Shown in pieces: positions 47,768-58,615 of a stretch of 64,000 nucleotides of DNA (its first letter is position 1; each line of letters opens with the position of its first letter). The DNA lies in NCBI GenBank assembly GCA_021464415.1, contig JAKCWG010000487.1:62001-126000 (forward strand), read 5' to 3'. Source of the stretch: Lonicera japonica (taxonomy: Eukaryota; Streptophyta; Magnoliopsida; Dipsacales; Caprifoliaceae). Made by a program: the position numbers and the translations under genes. The notes below the pieces were generated by a model that was not told where the DNA came from, did not search any database, and saw only the letters and a list, made by a program, of their open reading frames with translations.

Positions 47768-49244
47768 TTATGGCTCCTTGATGGCTTTTCCACTTTCTCT
47801 CATCTTGGCTACAGCATCTTTCATGGCTTCCTTCCTCTTCTTGCTAGCTAAAATTTTAGCTGTAACACCACTCACATTAGGGTCCTTTTTCTCCGTCGGC
47901 GGTGGCGGCGGTGGTCTTCTAGCTGCCGCATTTGCACTCTGGTTGCTGCCGATATTCAAGCCTAGCGCCGCACCAGCCAACCCCAATGTAATAATCCTGC
48001 ATCATAAAAATTCCGCGACGTTTGAACCCCAATGTAATAATCGCATTAGAAATTACTGTAAAATAATGTTAAGGGAAGGGTTTGAAGTTATGACAACATC
48101 TCATACATCAAATAATCAGTAGTCTAAATGTATTATATGTTTTTAATGTAAATAATTATTAAGTATCATTTGCACACGTACAGTGTGCCACTACGCTAGT
48201 GTATTTAATGAGAAAGTAGAGTTTGAATCTTAGTTCAAGTAGTAATTTTTTTTAATTAAGAGTATTTTTTTTTAATTGTTACAATTTTCATGTTTTAATC
48301 ATAATTCTAGGAGGTTATGATATAGAAAATAATAAATTTTAATTAAATAAGTAAAAATGGCCCTATTTCTAATTTTGCACGGAGAGAAATTAACGAAAAT
48401 TAAATTAAACTGCTAACCATTTTTGCTCCAATTCCAGACTTACAGAAACCCAAAAGCACTCTAGGAACTTTTGGTACATATACCTCACATGTTACATTCT
48501 AGCCTTTTAGAGGGGGAGAGAGGGGAGACGGTGGGGGGGGGGGGGGGGGGGGGGGGGGTTGGTTAATTCATAATCAAATTTCTGAAAATTGTATGTCTTT
48601 TGTATTTATTATCATATTTAACAATAAATGATGATAAAACTAGCATCAATAGTACTACCTCTTAATACTGAATAATTTATATTCATTCCATATAGAGTGA
48701 CACACTTGCATTACACTCGCACTGAGACGCTCTTAACTATACTCTAGTTAAAACTTTCAACCTTAATAATTTTGACCTTTACCATGTATGAACTTGTTTT
48801 CTATACTCTAACATAGTCATACTAGCTCAGCGAACATACCACATAAATCGCACAAATTGGAATTATATATATATATATATATATCATAAGAAAGAGATTT
48901 GAGACAGCAAAGCAAAGGAAAATTTTAGTCTTTACCAAGCATCATTTACCGGAAAATCCAACCGAGTGCATTAATAAGTTTTACATTCTGAAACCGATGC
49001 ATTCGGTATGATTATCCGGAAAATAAACACGTTAAGTGTAGCATTCTTCTTAAACAAATACTAACCTGCGCTGAACAAGAGATTGATCTGGAGCTTGATT
49101 AGAATTAGAACCTTGGCTACAAGCCCACACTCTCTGAAAAAAAACAGAGGGAATGCTAGCACTAGTAGTAGCAGTAGTATTCTTCTTTGATATTGTTGTT
49201 GATATGGGTATTACTGCTGTGGCTGGTGCTAATGAATGGGCCAT
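47768..49244 (-). CDS. Small plastid-targeted protein, probable thylakoid lumen, function unknown
   Basis: Two exons, 49244-49066 and 47996-47768, give 135 aa. Splice sites are GT-AG (donor GTTAGT, acceptor GATGCAG) and the junction falls inside an Arg codon. The first 50 residues are rich in Ser/Thr/Ala with few acidic residues, like a chloroplast transit peptide. Then QRR, a hydrophobic stretch (IITLGLAGAALGLNIG) and ANAA follow, which fits a twin-arginine lumenal signal cleaved after ANA. The mature part has a poly-Pro run (RRPPPPPPTEKKDP) and a charged helix (ASKKRKEAMKDAVAKMRESGK). An upstream in-frame ATG at 49280 exists, but the chosen ATG gives a better transit peptide. I do not recognise the family with certainty. 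Confidence 0.75.
48533..48558 (+). repeat. Run of 26 G in the intron of the small plastid-protein gene
   Basis: Uninterrupted G tract preceded by AGGGGGAGAGAGGGGAGACGG. On the transcribed (minus) strand it reads as poly-C. G-quadruplex formation is likely on the plus strand; length may also be a sequencing artefact. Confidence 0.9.
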
Positions 49245-49280
49245 TACTATTACTATGATTCTGTCTAAATTTTTGGGCAA

Positions 49281-50450
49281 TGTTTGGTTCTAAGTTACAA
49301 GTTAAAGAATTGACCTTTTTTAATTTCCTTTTGAGGAGAGGAAATTGAAAAGGAAATATATGTGGATGGTGTTTGGGGAATTTGGATTTCAATGGAAAAT
49401 TGGGAGTGGAATTTGATTGGTTGGTTTTTGATAAGGGGTGTTATTATGTGGACCCTTTCTGTGGCAATTTCACCCTCTCTTATAATCTTTGGCTTACATA
49501 TTACAAGAATTTTGGCACATGATCTGTGTGTAATAATTTTGAACTAGAGCCAGAAATCAGGCTATTTGAGCTGACTAGTGATCGTTCGAGTGAAAGCTCG
49601 TTCGAGATACGTTTGTTAAATAAATGAATTAAGTTTGTATATATTTTGGGGTTCTTAAAACACGCATAAATAATTAAGTTGAAAAAATAAACAAGACTAA
49701 TTTAAATGGGAAGATAAATCTAATCATATAAAACCCAAGTTCGAGAAAAAATTATATGTAGGATGTTAGATTCGTACTGTATGCCTTGATGCAATTAATA
49801 TCCATTATATTCTGGTCCAATTTCGTCAAATGGGGTCTAGTTTGATGAATAAACCGATGGATTTTTTCATAAAAATTGCTGGAAATGATCTCCATGATGA
49901 GTAAGTAGACCATTTACACAAAATTTTATCAGATTAAAAGTGGGTGAGATATCGTCTAAACCTTAATGAACGAAAATAAATATATGTATCAAAATTTTAA
50001 ACACTTACTTATGATTTGAATTTCTGAATGAAATTTTGTGCAATATAATCAATATAGAGATTATCTCTACCAAGTTTTATGAAAAAATTCATTTGTTTAG
50101 CTTTCGAACTCAATCTCATTGGACGAAATTGGACTGAAGGGTAATAATGAAGAGTAGCTAGTCCATGTTTTATAGAGGTAAAAGAACACCGAGTTCGGAA
50201 AAATATTAATTGCAATTGAACATATTTAAAATTTTAATTGTACTATGAAGTTCAAATCCAAAGTTTCTATCCACCAAACAATAATTTATATTATAAAATA
50301 TCAAGTTTGACCAAATTTTAATTTACTCTTATCAAGTTTCTATCAAGTTTGACCAAAATATCTTAGGGTTAAAAATATATATGTTATGGTGTGCATTAAC
50401 TCTACACCATTGAATAAGTTTTATACACACATCAAGATGTCACATCAAAA
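49281..50450. other. Intergenic, upstream of the small plastid-protein gene
   Basis: No gene seen. It includes that gene's promoter region and AT-rich DNA beyond it. Confidence 0.35.
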
Positions 50451-51360
50451 TTAAAACACTCACACCAATAATATACACATAATAAATTCACACATACCAA
50501 TAATTTTTTCTATATTAAAAATGCTATAACTTAAAATAAAAAATTCAAAATTTAATATTTAAAATCCACTAATCAAGATCAATTAAACAAGATCCATCAA
50601 GACTATAGAATTACGTAAAAATAAATAAAAATTATTGAGTAACATTTAACACCAAAATTTAATATTTAAAATTTACTAATCAAGATAAAGTAAACAAAAT
50701 CCATCATGATTATAAAATTATGTAAATAAAAATAAAAATTATTGAGTAACATTTAATACCAATAATATACACACAATAAACTTTCACACACTAATAATTT
50801 TTTCTACATTAAAAATGCTATAACTTAAAATAAAAAATTCAAAATAATTATTTAAAAAATAAAAATAAAAATTATTGAGTAACATTTAACACCCATAATA
50901 TACTCACAATAAACTCTCACACACCAATAATTGATTCTACATTAAAAATGCCATAACTTAAAATAAAAAATTCAAAATTCAATATTTAATATTTTAAATT
51001 TACTAATCATAAATATACTAATAAAGATCAGTTTAACAAGATTAATCTTAAAATAAAAAATTTAATATTTAATATTTAAAATATGCTAATCAAGAAATTT
51101 AAATAAAATTTAATATTTAAATATACTAATCAAGATCAATTAAACATGATCCATCGTGACTATAAAATTATGTAAAAAAAATTAGAAAATTTTTTGAGTA
51201 ATATTTAACACTAGTAATATACACATAATAAACTCTCACACACCAATAATTTTTTCTACATTACAAACGTTATAACCTAAAATGAAAAATTCAAAATTTG
51301 ATATTTAAAATCTACTAATCAAAATCAATTAAACAAGATCCATCGTGACTATAGAATTAT

Positions 51361-51425
<65 letters not shown>

Positions 51426-51440
51426 TTATTGAGTAACATT
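50451..51440. repeat. Degenerate tandem array ending in an AAT microsatellite
   Basis: At least four copies of a unit with the ordered words AATATACACATAATAAA, CACACCAATAATTTTTTCTACATT, AAATGCTATAACTTAAAAT, and AAGATCAATTAAACAAGATCCAT. Copies start near 50466, 50761, 50893 and 51213; spacing varies because units are partly deleted. A pure AAT run occupies about 51362-51424. Confidence 0.8.
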
Positions 51441-53269
51441 TAAGGACGCAATTTATGTGTTCGTATTTTATTGGTCATTTCAGTATATCGTTTTTAGGAG
51501 TGTTAATATTATATCAATCAAATTTTTGGATTATTCTCAAATCATATCAACGGACGAGGTTGAATTATTTTCACATATGGTCTTGAGTTTAATTTACTAA
51601 AAACTTATTTTGCTGAGATCAAAAAATATAATTAAAAGATTCTTTAAAAAATAAAAAAATAAGTTGATCCAATCCGGTCTACTTTTAGTTTTTCTAGCAA
51701 GAAGATATATTGAACGTAAGTTTTTCTAAGTTTTTTGATTTAGATTCATCATACGATATTCCTTTTTATCGTATTATCAGTTTTTATTTAATTTACTGTG
51801 CCAAATGGCACGGATATACTCTAATAATAATAATAATAATAAAAATTTGTATAGGACAGGTTGAACATACTTACCTAATCATGCGCCTGAATTATGTAAA
51901 ATTTTGGAGCAAATCCCTTTCAAACATATATCATATACAGTAATTTGGGGGAGGCAGATGTTGCTTTACACATGCATTTCAACAAATAATAGATTTTATG
52001 GATCCAAATCCAACATTTTTTTTTCTTTCTATTTTATAAATTAACTATGAAGGTATAAATTAAAAGTCAGTCGGAAAATCCTTTCCTAATAGTAACACAA
52101 CTGATTCAATTAAAGCATTTAGAAAATGAATTTTATCGAAACTAAGGTGAGAGGGACAATACTACAATAGTATGTTACACTGAAGAATTAATGCCATGAT
52201 AAGAGTAAATCTTTTTTTTTTTATTGTTTTCGTACATATTTCTGATTTTGTATTCATCTTGAAAATTTTGTGCTTGGCCACTATACATAATCAATATGAA
52301 AACTTGTTGATTTGAAACATATAGTTAACGCAGAATATATGAGTTGTTATCTAATGTTTCATTCCCCTAAAATATAAAAAGTAAATATCAATGTATATAT
52401 ATATATATCCAATTGTACAAAAATGAACACTATCAATATGACCAAAAAAAACTATATCAAAGTTCTATATCGCCCATCGAAACTCACATAAAAAATTCTC
52501 CATATAACTTTCTAGATTTACAGGGTGATTTGGATTTTAGATACATTTACACATCAAAACTTGTCATTAGTAAATGATAACACAATCAACTACGTGTGGC
52601 CAACGAGATATTTGCATCAAAACTACAAATTTAATACGATGAAAGTTAAAATACGCAATATATACCAAATAGAGTATGAAAAACTTTAGAACCAATTTGA
52701 AAGGAGGAAAATCTTACCTTTTGAATTGGACAGATCAAACCCCTAGGCGCGCAGCGTCGCAAAAATATGTTGTATATTGTATATCTAATCTATTTGTCTA
52801 CTTCTCAAAACTTTAAACAACATCCAAAACCAAACAATAGTTCTCTTATATACACGTGAAGGGGCTCTCAAAACTTGATATAGTTGATACAGATTGTAGT
52901 AGTGACTAAATCAAATGAAAACTGGATATTGAATACAGTGTACGAAGGGAAAGAATCGGGGTTCCTACTGTGGACAGTTTGTGAAACTCCTACTTTTGCG
53001 ACGGCTATCACCAAATTTCTCTTCAGCTGTTGGCAAAAAAGGAAGGTCAAATAGTGAAGCAATTAAACAGCATGAAGCAAGGTAAAAGGTCAAAATGGCC
53101 TACTTAATTAAGCAAAAAGAATACGAATTTTTGCAATCGACAAGTACCGAAAGCTTTCTGAACCAAACAAAAAAACATGCGTGCACAAAAATCATTAGGT
53201 GCATATGCATGAAATAATTTTGTATAGCAAGTGGACCTTAGTCCCAAATTTTTTCTTTGAAATAGGACA
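51441..53269. other. Intergenic; possible stray exon on the minus strand
   Basis: No intact gene. On the minus strand at about 53030-52900 an acceptor-like TTTTGCCAACAG is followed by a frame starting LKRNLVIAVAKVG, which loosely resembles a segment of PQQ-dehydrogenase-like proteins that the neighbouring plus-strand pseudogene lacks. This is weak. Confidence 0.3.
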
Positions 53270-54368
53270 TTCTATGTGGGAGTATCATCTCTAGAAGAAG
53301 TACTACCAGCAGGACAATGCTGCACGTTCCGAGGGAGCTTCCTAAAGCTAGATGTCCAAACAGGCACAATTTTATGGCAAAATTATACACTACCAGATAA
53401 CGGTAACCGATTGGGAGGTTACGCAGGAGCAGCTATATAGGAAAGCAGCCCCAGTGCCCCACCATTGACATTACTAGGAATCTCGTTTTTGTTGCAACTT
53501 GAAATCTTTACATCCAATTGAGGTCTGGCAGTGTCAAGACAAGCAAAATAATCAAACCAAACCGACTAGTCCAGAACGGTGCATTGGACCAGATCGATAT
53601 TCATTTCAATTCGATTTGTCATTTGCAATGAATTCTGGGAGGATCAGGTGGTTTAGGCTGCTGAGGGGATACGGCATTTTCTATTTTGCGTGTTTGGATC
53701 CTAATAACAAGGATTGCTTCTAAAAAATAAGTTTGATTTTATTTTAACTATGAATGCCAAGTACATGACTTTTTATAGTTGTAGATACTACTGGAATATA
53801 ATTTATCTACAATTAAATTTAAGATTCAACACAGGAGTTGCCTTAACAAGCTTCCATTCAGCATTAAGAGGCAAACACAGGCACCTCCTTAGTTTGTAAA
53901 GTTCTTTTTGCATCATAAAGGAAATCATAAATTAGTTTGATCAAACTCCTATTTTTTGGTATTTAGAACAGCCAATATTAATTGTTTTACGTTTTTTAGT
54001 AGTTCACAGGACCAGGAGGAAATGAGGGAGGAGGGATATGGGGTGCAGCCTCAGATGGGAGAAGGGTCTACACAAACATACCAACACTGAAAGAGTTCGC
54101 TCCACCCTTGCACCGTCTTCCAAAACAACACCAATCCTAGTGAGGACACCTCGCAGGGACCGGTTTCAGTAATCAATAGAGTTCTTTTTGCAGGTTCTAT
54201 TGCTTCAAATTGCCCCCTCTGTGCAATGGACACCAATAATGGGGCTATTTTGTGGATGAATAACTCTGGGGCTACTATTTATGTGGGAGTATCAGCGAGT
54301 TACAGATGGATTCACTATGGAAATGGATATACAGTTGGTCTAGCAAAATTTCACCCAACTTGGACCTG
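53270..54368 (+). pseudogene. PQQ / polyvinylalcohol dehydrogenase-like pseudogene
   Basis: Pieces of a plant PQQ-repeat protein appear in order on the plus strand. At 53279-53440 a frame reads QCCTFRGSFLKLDVQTG and LGGYAGAAI, then hits TAG where the family has Trp. At 53460-53510 IDITRNLVFVAT is followed by TGA and a frame change. At 53523-53720 VEVWQCQDKQN-like sequence, CIGPD and GRIRWFR...FYFACLDPNN follow. At 54010-54060 GPGGNEGGGIWGAASDGRRV, and at 54180-54365 VLFAGSIASNCPLCAMDTNNGAILW to GLAKFHPTWT. The N-terminal part, the stretch between 53724 and 54000, and the end are missing or eroded. At least two stops and one frameshift rule out function as read here. Confidence 0.8.
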
Positions 54369-54655
54369 AGGAAATTCACTCTTGGCCTTATGTGTTACAT
54401 GAAGTTGGGAAAGAAGATAAAAATGGTTAGTGTCTTTCATTTCAATAAAGGGAGTGTGAGAAGTAAATACATATTAATTTCTTTGTATGTCGGAAGTAAA
54501 GTAACACATAAAATATATATATACATCATCTCCTAAGGAAGTGTACGTAACTTTGTATCTTAAACTTCAAAACAGTAAAAGATGGTCTTAAACAACCGGG
54601 AGATTGATAAGATGGTTACCAATCCCTTCCTGAATAATTACCTGTACCAAATGAG

Positions 54656-54772
54656 CCCAGGAGTTCCCCCAAACACTTCAGTAGAGAGTTAGAAATTCTG
54701 TATATATGTGAAGACATATATATATAGACTAATCCCCAGTGAAGTGGTCAAGGGAACTCTAGGGAACACCTG
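54656..54772. mobile_element. Small foldback MITE, copy A
   Basis: The left end GAGTTCCCCCAAACACTTCA and the complement of the right end GAGTTCCCTTGACCACTTCA form the inverted repeat. A second copy lies at 55529-55640. Confidence 0.6.
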
Positions 54773-55528
54773 ATCATCATCTCTTGTTTCATCTTTCTTA
54801 CTTGCTGTATCTTTTCTATTTTCTTTGGTGATCGGAGTTATATTTGGCTTCCCCCTAGTATTTATAATGTGTTGCGCTCTCCATCCGAGCTCTAAATGTT
54901 AGCACAAAAAAATCTGTTTGAGAGAGTATAAATCTTTTGGCAATGAACCTAGTCTTGAATACGGGTTAAATGAAATGCAAATGTTTATTTTGTTGTGGAA
55001 GGTAGAGAATATTAACTAGTGAGATGGGTGGCCATAGGCTCTGCCAACTTTGGTTGCTCTTATCTTTTTAAAAGCCTTTCATTTTCAGTAGTTCTTTGAC
55101 ATAATCTTAACTAGAAGCCAGTATATTCCCCCTTGTCAATTCAAAAAGGGCTTTTTGTGAAATACCAATATTAGAATGGAAATTTTTTGCCAAGTTGATT
55201 AAAGATGGTAGAAGGATTTTTCGTATCCATGAAAAAGATAGGTCAAAGATATGAGGAAGATAAAAGTATCTATAACCACTTGCTTCAATGTCATTCATTA
55301 TGTATTCTTCATTTGATACACAATTCTGACTAGATTCAAGATGAAAAAATAAAGAGATGTTGGAATCTGGAATTGTTAATTATGTACCGAGCACCACGAC
55401 TCTTCCCTTATTCTGTTCTATATATTTATGTATGTGTATTCACCAGCTCCCATTGTATAAATAGTACGTTTACTGCCTTTCAACTTAACAAGCAGCAACA
55501 ATTTAAGATGATGAAAATGTAGCGTCAA

Positions 55529-55640
55529 GTGCCCCCTGGAGTTTCCCCGATCACTTCATTGGGACTCTCTTGACACCATTTATATATATAGAGAGAGAGA
55601 GAGAGTCTACTGAAGTGTTTGGGGGAACTCTGGGTGTCAC
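55529..55640. mobile_element. Small foldback MITE, copy B
   Basis: The left GGAGTTTCCCCGATCACTTCA and the complement of the right end AGAGTTCCCCCAAACACTTCA match copy A. Its centre is a TA/GA microsatellite (about 55580-55606). Confidence 0.6.
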
Positions 55641-56119
55641 GTGGCAGTGATTATGGTATTCTCTTCTTGAGGTAAGTTAAATCCCTCATAGTTTATAGCA
55701 TTTAGCTAGCCGAGTATTTATATATGTTACAATGGGCCATTTTCAGCTAGCTTTGCTGTTAGTTACTGAAATTCTTTTCTTGAAAAAATTACAGCATACT
55801 TGCCTGCAGGGCCTCCAAATTAGTATGACTCACAGGAGGGTTCAACCCTTCCCATCCCTGGCACATGAATATGTTACATTCGGACCGGTTAAGTTTGCAG
55901 TTATATTCCCTTTTTTTTTCCTTTTTTCCGGTTGAACGAGTCCACTCTTTTTAATCGGACCGGGTGGAATTTTTATACTTTAGCCACTAATACAAAAGTA
56001 GAGTAAATGGAAAAGCTTAGGCCATCCTTTAAGTTAATTAGCAAACACTTTTATAGAACCAGCCTAAAAACGGCATTCCAGTTTTTACTTTTGCATAGCT
56101 AGTTAGTAGCAGTTGGGCA

Positions 56120-56500
56120 TGATGACTTGAGTGAGTGGTCCAACACTTCAATAACCTCGTTGGCACAGGATTGGATCCCCTCTCTTATCCGCTCCTTTTT
56201 CAGAGTGGGGAAGTTATCATTATAAGTTTTCAGGGCCAACTCGGCCTCCTGAGCCCTCTTCTCGGCAGCAACCTGAGCAGATATATTCTTTCTCGGCTAG
56301 CTGGGCTTCAACCTGATCCTTCTCCTTGTCTTTTTGCTCCAAGGCCCCCTGAAATGTACTCAAATCACTCCAGGCTTGGTCCTTTGTTGCATCAGAGTCT
56401 GGTTGTCCCTCTGGAGCTTCTCGAATTTCTCCTTGGCCGAGGACATGCCACTCTCCATCAGGTCGAACTTCTCTAGCCTTTTGTTCTCCAAGGCATAGAA
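56120..56500 (-). pseudogene. Frameshifted coiled-coil relic, probably from a retroelement
   Basis: GC-rich against its neighbours. On the minus strand, three frames in turn carry coiled-coil-like peptide: LEKFDLMESGMSSAKEKFEKLQ, then FQGALEQKDKEKDQVEAQLAEKE, then AAEKRAQEAELALKTYNDNF to about 56125. The frame changes at about 56385 and 56287. The Glu/Lys-rich heptads resemble the C-terminal part of gag-like proteins of plant gypsy-type elements, but no zinc knuckle or pol is nearby. No LTR was found around it. Confidence 0.55.
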
Positions 56501-56529
56501 CAAATAGGCCGATCACAAGCAAATGCAAA

Positions 56530-58027
56530 ACTATCAGTACAAGTTAACAATGTGAATTCAGAAGTGTAGAAAGTTGTAAAAGTTGCAAATTACTTTCTTA
56601 AGATAACGGAAGGCCTGATTTCTGGTAAGTTATTGGGTAATATTTTTCGAATTTGTATACAACTCAGTTTGTTGTTTGAGTAACACGATTTGACCTGGTC
56701 ATACTACTTTTGAGAAGATAACCTTTTTTAAAAAAATAAAAAGTATTTCTCTATAATTTCTTACCGAAATAAGATGAATGAATACTTAAAATTACTCAAG
56801 AAGTAGGATTAAACGTCAATAGACTCTAAAATGAATACAAATTCTTTCTTGATTTAATGAATGTCTTTTTTTGAAGACTTGATCTAGACTTTAATTCTAC
56901 TGAACAAAATTAACAGATAATAGGGATCATACATCACATGAATTTGTTAAAGGTAAAATTGTAATTGATTCCTGTTTTTTTTTATTTTATGTTAAACAGA
57001 TAAACTCAATAATTACTCGAATTCATAAAGAATCCAGCTATTAACTTATAAAGTCAACAATTTGTATCGTATTTTAAAGAGAGGAAAAGTTGAAGAGTTA
57101 GAATTTGGGTGTAGCTAGTGACGCTCCAATGAATTTTATTACGCCTATGTGATGGATTTTAATTTTTAAATGTGAAGTGGTTTTAATTAAGTTAGAGAAA
57201 GCTGTTTTATATTTTATAGTAATTATGAGATCAATTTTCGGATTTTATATTTTACTAAACAAATTTTTTTTTTATATATATAGTAAAATTCATTTAATTT
57301 TTTAAATATGACCCCTGGCTCTTGATTAGAAAAATAACAAATGACAATTCAGTTATTTCTTATATTTAACTTAGGTCTCGTTTGGTTGGTTGGAATGTAA
57401 GAATGTAAATGAGTTCAATTTATTTCTCTCTTCATTCAAGAATAAAATGGTTGATATAATTCCATTATAGCATTTAGAATAACAGTGAAATACATGTCCA
57501 TTCTTATTCTAGTATTCGGGTACTAATGGAATGAAAATAAATTTTTAATATTTTTAGAGAAAGAAATGAAAAATCTTAAAGTTTGTATTCACTTGCAATG
57601 ATACCCCCAATGTTCAAAAGCGTGCAATCCTTCCCTTAAAGTTGCTATTCGATTACAATCATACTCCTGTGGCTAACGGACAGACTGTTGAGTTGGAGGT
57701 TATTTAGCTAATGTGGTGGCTAACTTGGTGCGCTATGTCAGCTTTCTCTCTCTTCACCTTTTTTTAAAATTTTATTTAAATATAATAATTTTTAATGCAA
57801 ATTTTGGATTCAAAGAAAAATTATATATTTGGAATCTAATAACCAAGGAATAAAACGAGATTTGTTGTGACGGTAGAATTTTCAATTTTTTTTTGATTTA
57901 TTATTAATATATATTTATTTTAGTTCATACAAAAAGAAATATAATTAAAAAATATATTTTAATGTTAACATTTATTCCAATTTAGTTATTACAAACATTT
58001 TTTAAAATATTAGAATACTTAAAATAA
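56530..58027. other. Intergenic, AT-rich, decayed repeats
   Basis: No gene. At 57372 a Tourist-like start (AGGTCTCGTTTGGTTGG) has no clear right end. The segment at 57590-57770 has the look of decayed transposon sequence. Confidence 0.3.
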
Positions 58028-58234
58028 GGGATTTTTTTAATTATCCCCTATTATTAATATGAAACTCAAGATTCCCCCTCTTTTACTAATCCTTTGAGTT
58101 ATTCCCGTGTTTTCACTGTTGGAGTTGTTTTATTCCGTTGAAAATGTTCCAAAACAAGAGGTAACTCAAAAGATTAGTAAAATAAGAGTATCTTAATTTA
58201 GGTATTAATAATAGGGGGATAACTCAAAAAATCC
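58028..58234. mobile_element. Foldback MITE of about 207 bp
   Basis: The left half GGATTTTTTTAATTATCCCC...CTCTTTTACTAATCCTTTGAGTTA and the right half are inverted copies, and the right ends GGGGGATAACTCAAAAAATCC. The arms are about 90 bp with a short loop. Confidence 0.65.
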
Positions 58235-58588
58235 ATACTAATAAACATTTATAATAAAATGTTAAATATTTATACTGCTCTAAATTGACACTTCAATGTA
58301 TTTATTAGGAAATTTACACATATTTGTAATAAATTTGGAAGGGTAGACCAAAAGTTATAACATTATACTAAAATTTTATAACAAAAAAAAAAGAGAGAGA
58401 GAGGAGTAATCTATACTGTTGCAGTACTATAATTATTATATGTGCCTAACATAAATTATTTCTATAATTTATATTTGAATCCGTATTTTGGCTAAAAATA
58501 TATTAAAGGCCCCATTTTTGTCTTGCATTTCTTTATATTCCAATTTCTTGTTTCTATTTCCGATAAACAAGCCTGATCTTAGAGATTA

Positions 58589-58615
58589 CTAGGGTATGCC
58601 TGTGCCCGAGGGTAT
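58589..58615 (-). mobile_element. Helitron-like 3' end (minus orientation)
   Basis: The complement reads TACCCTCGGGCACAGGCATACCCTAG followed by T. A short hairpin sits a few bases before a terminal CTAG. It matches the two plus-strand ends at 61204-61229 and 61479-61504. Only the end is recognised; the start is not. Confidence 0.5.
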
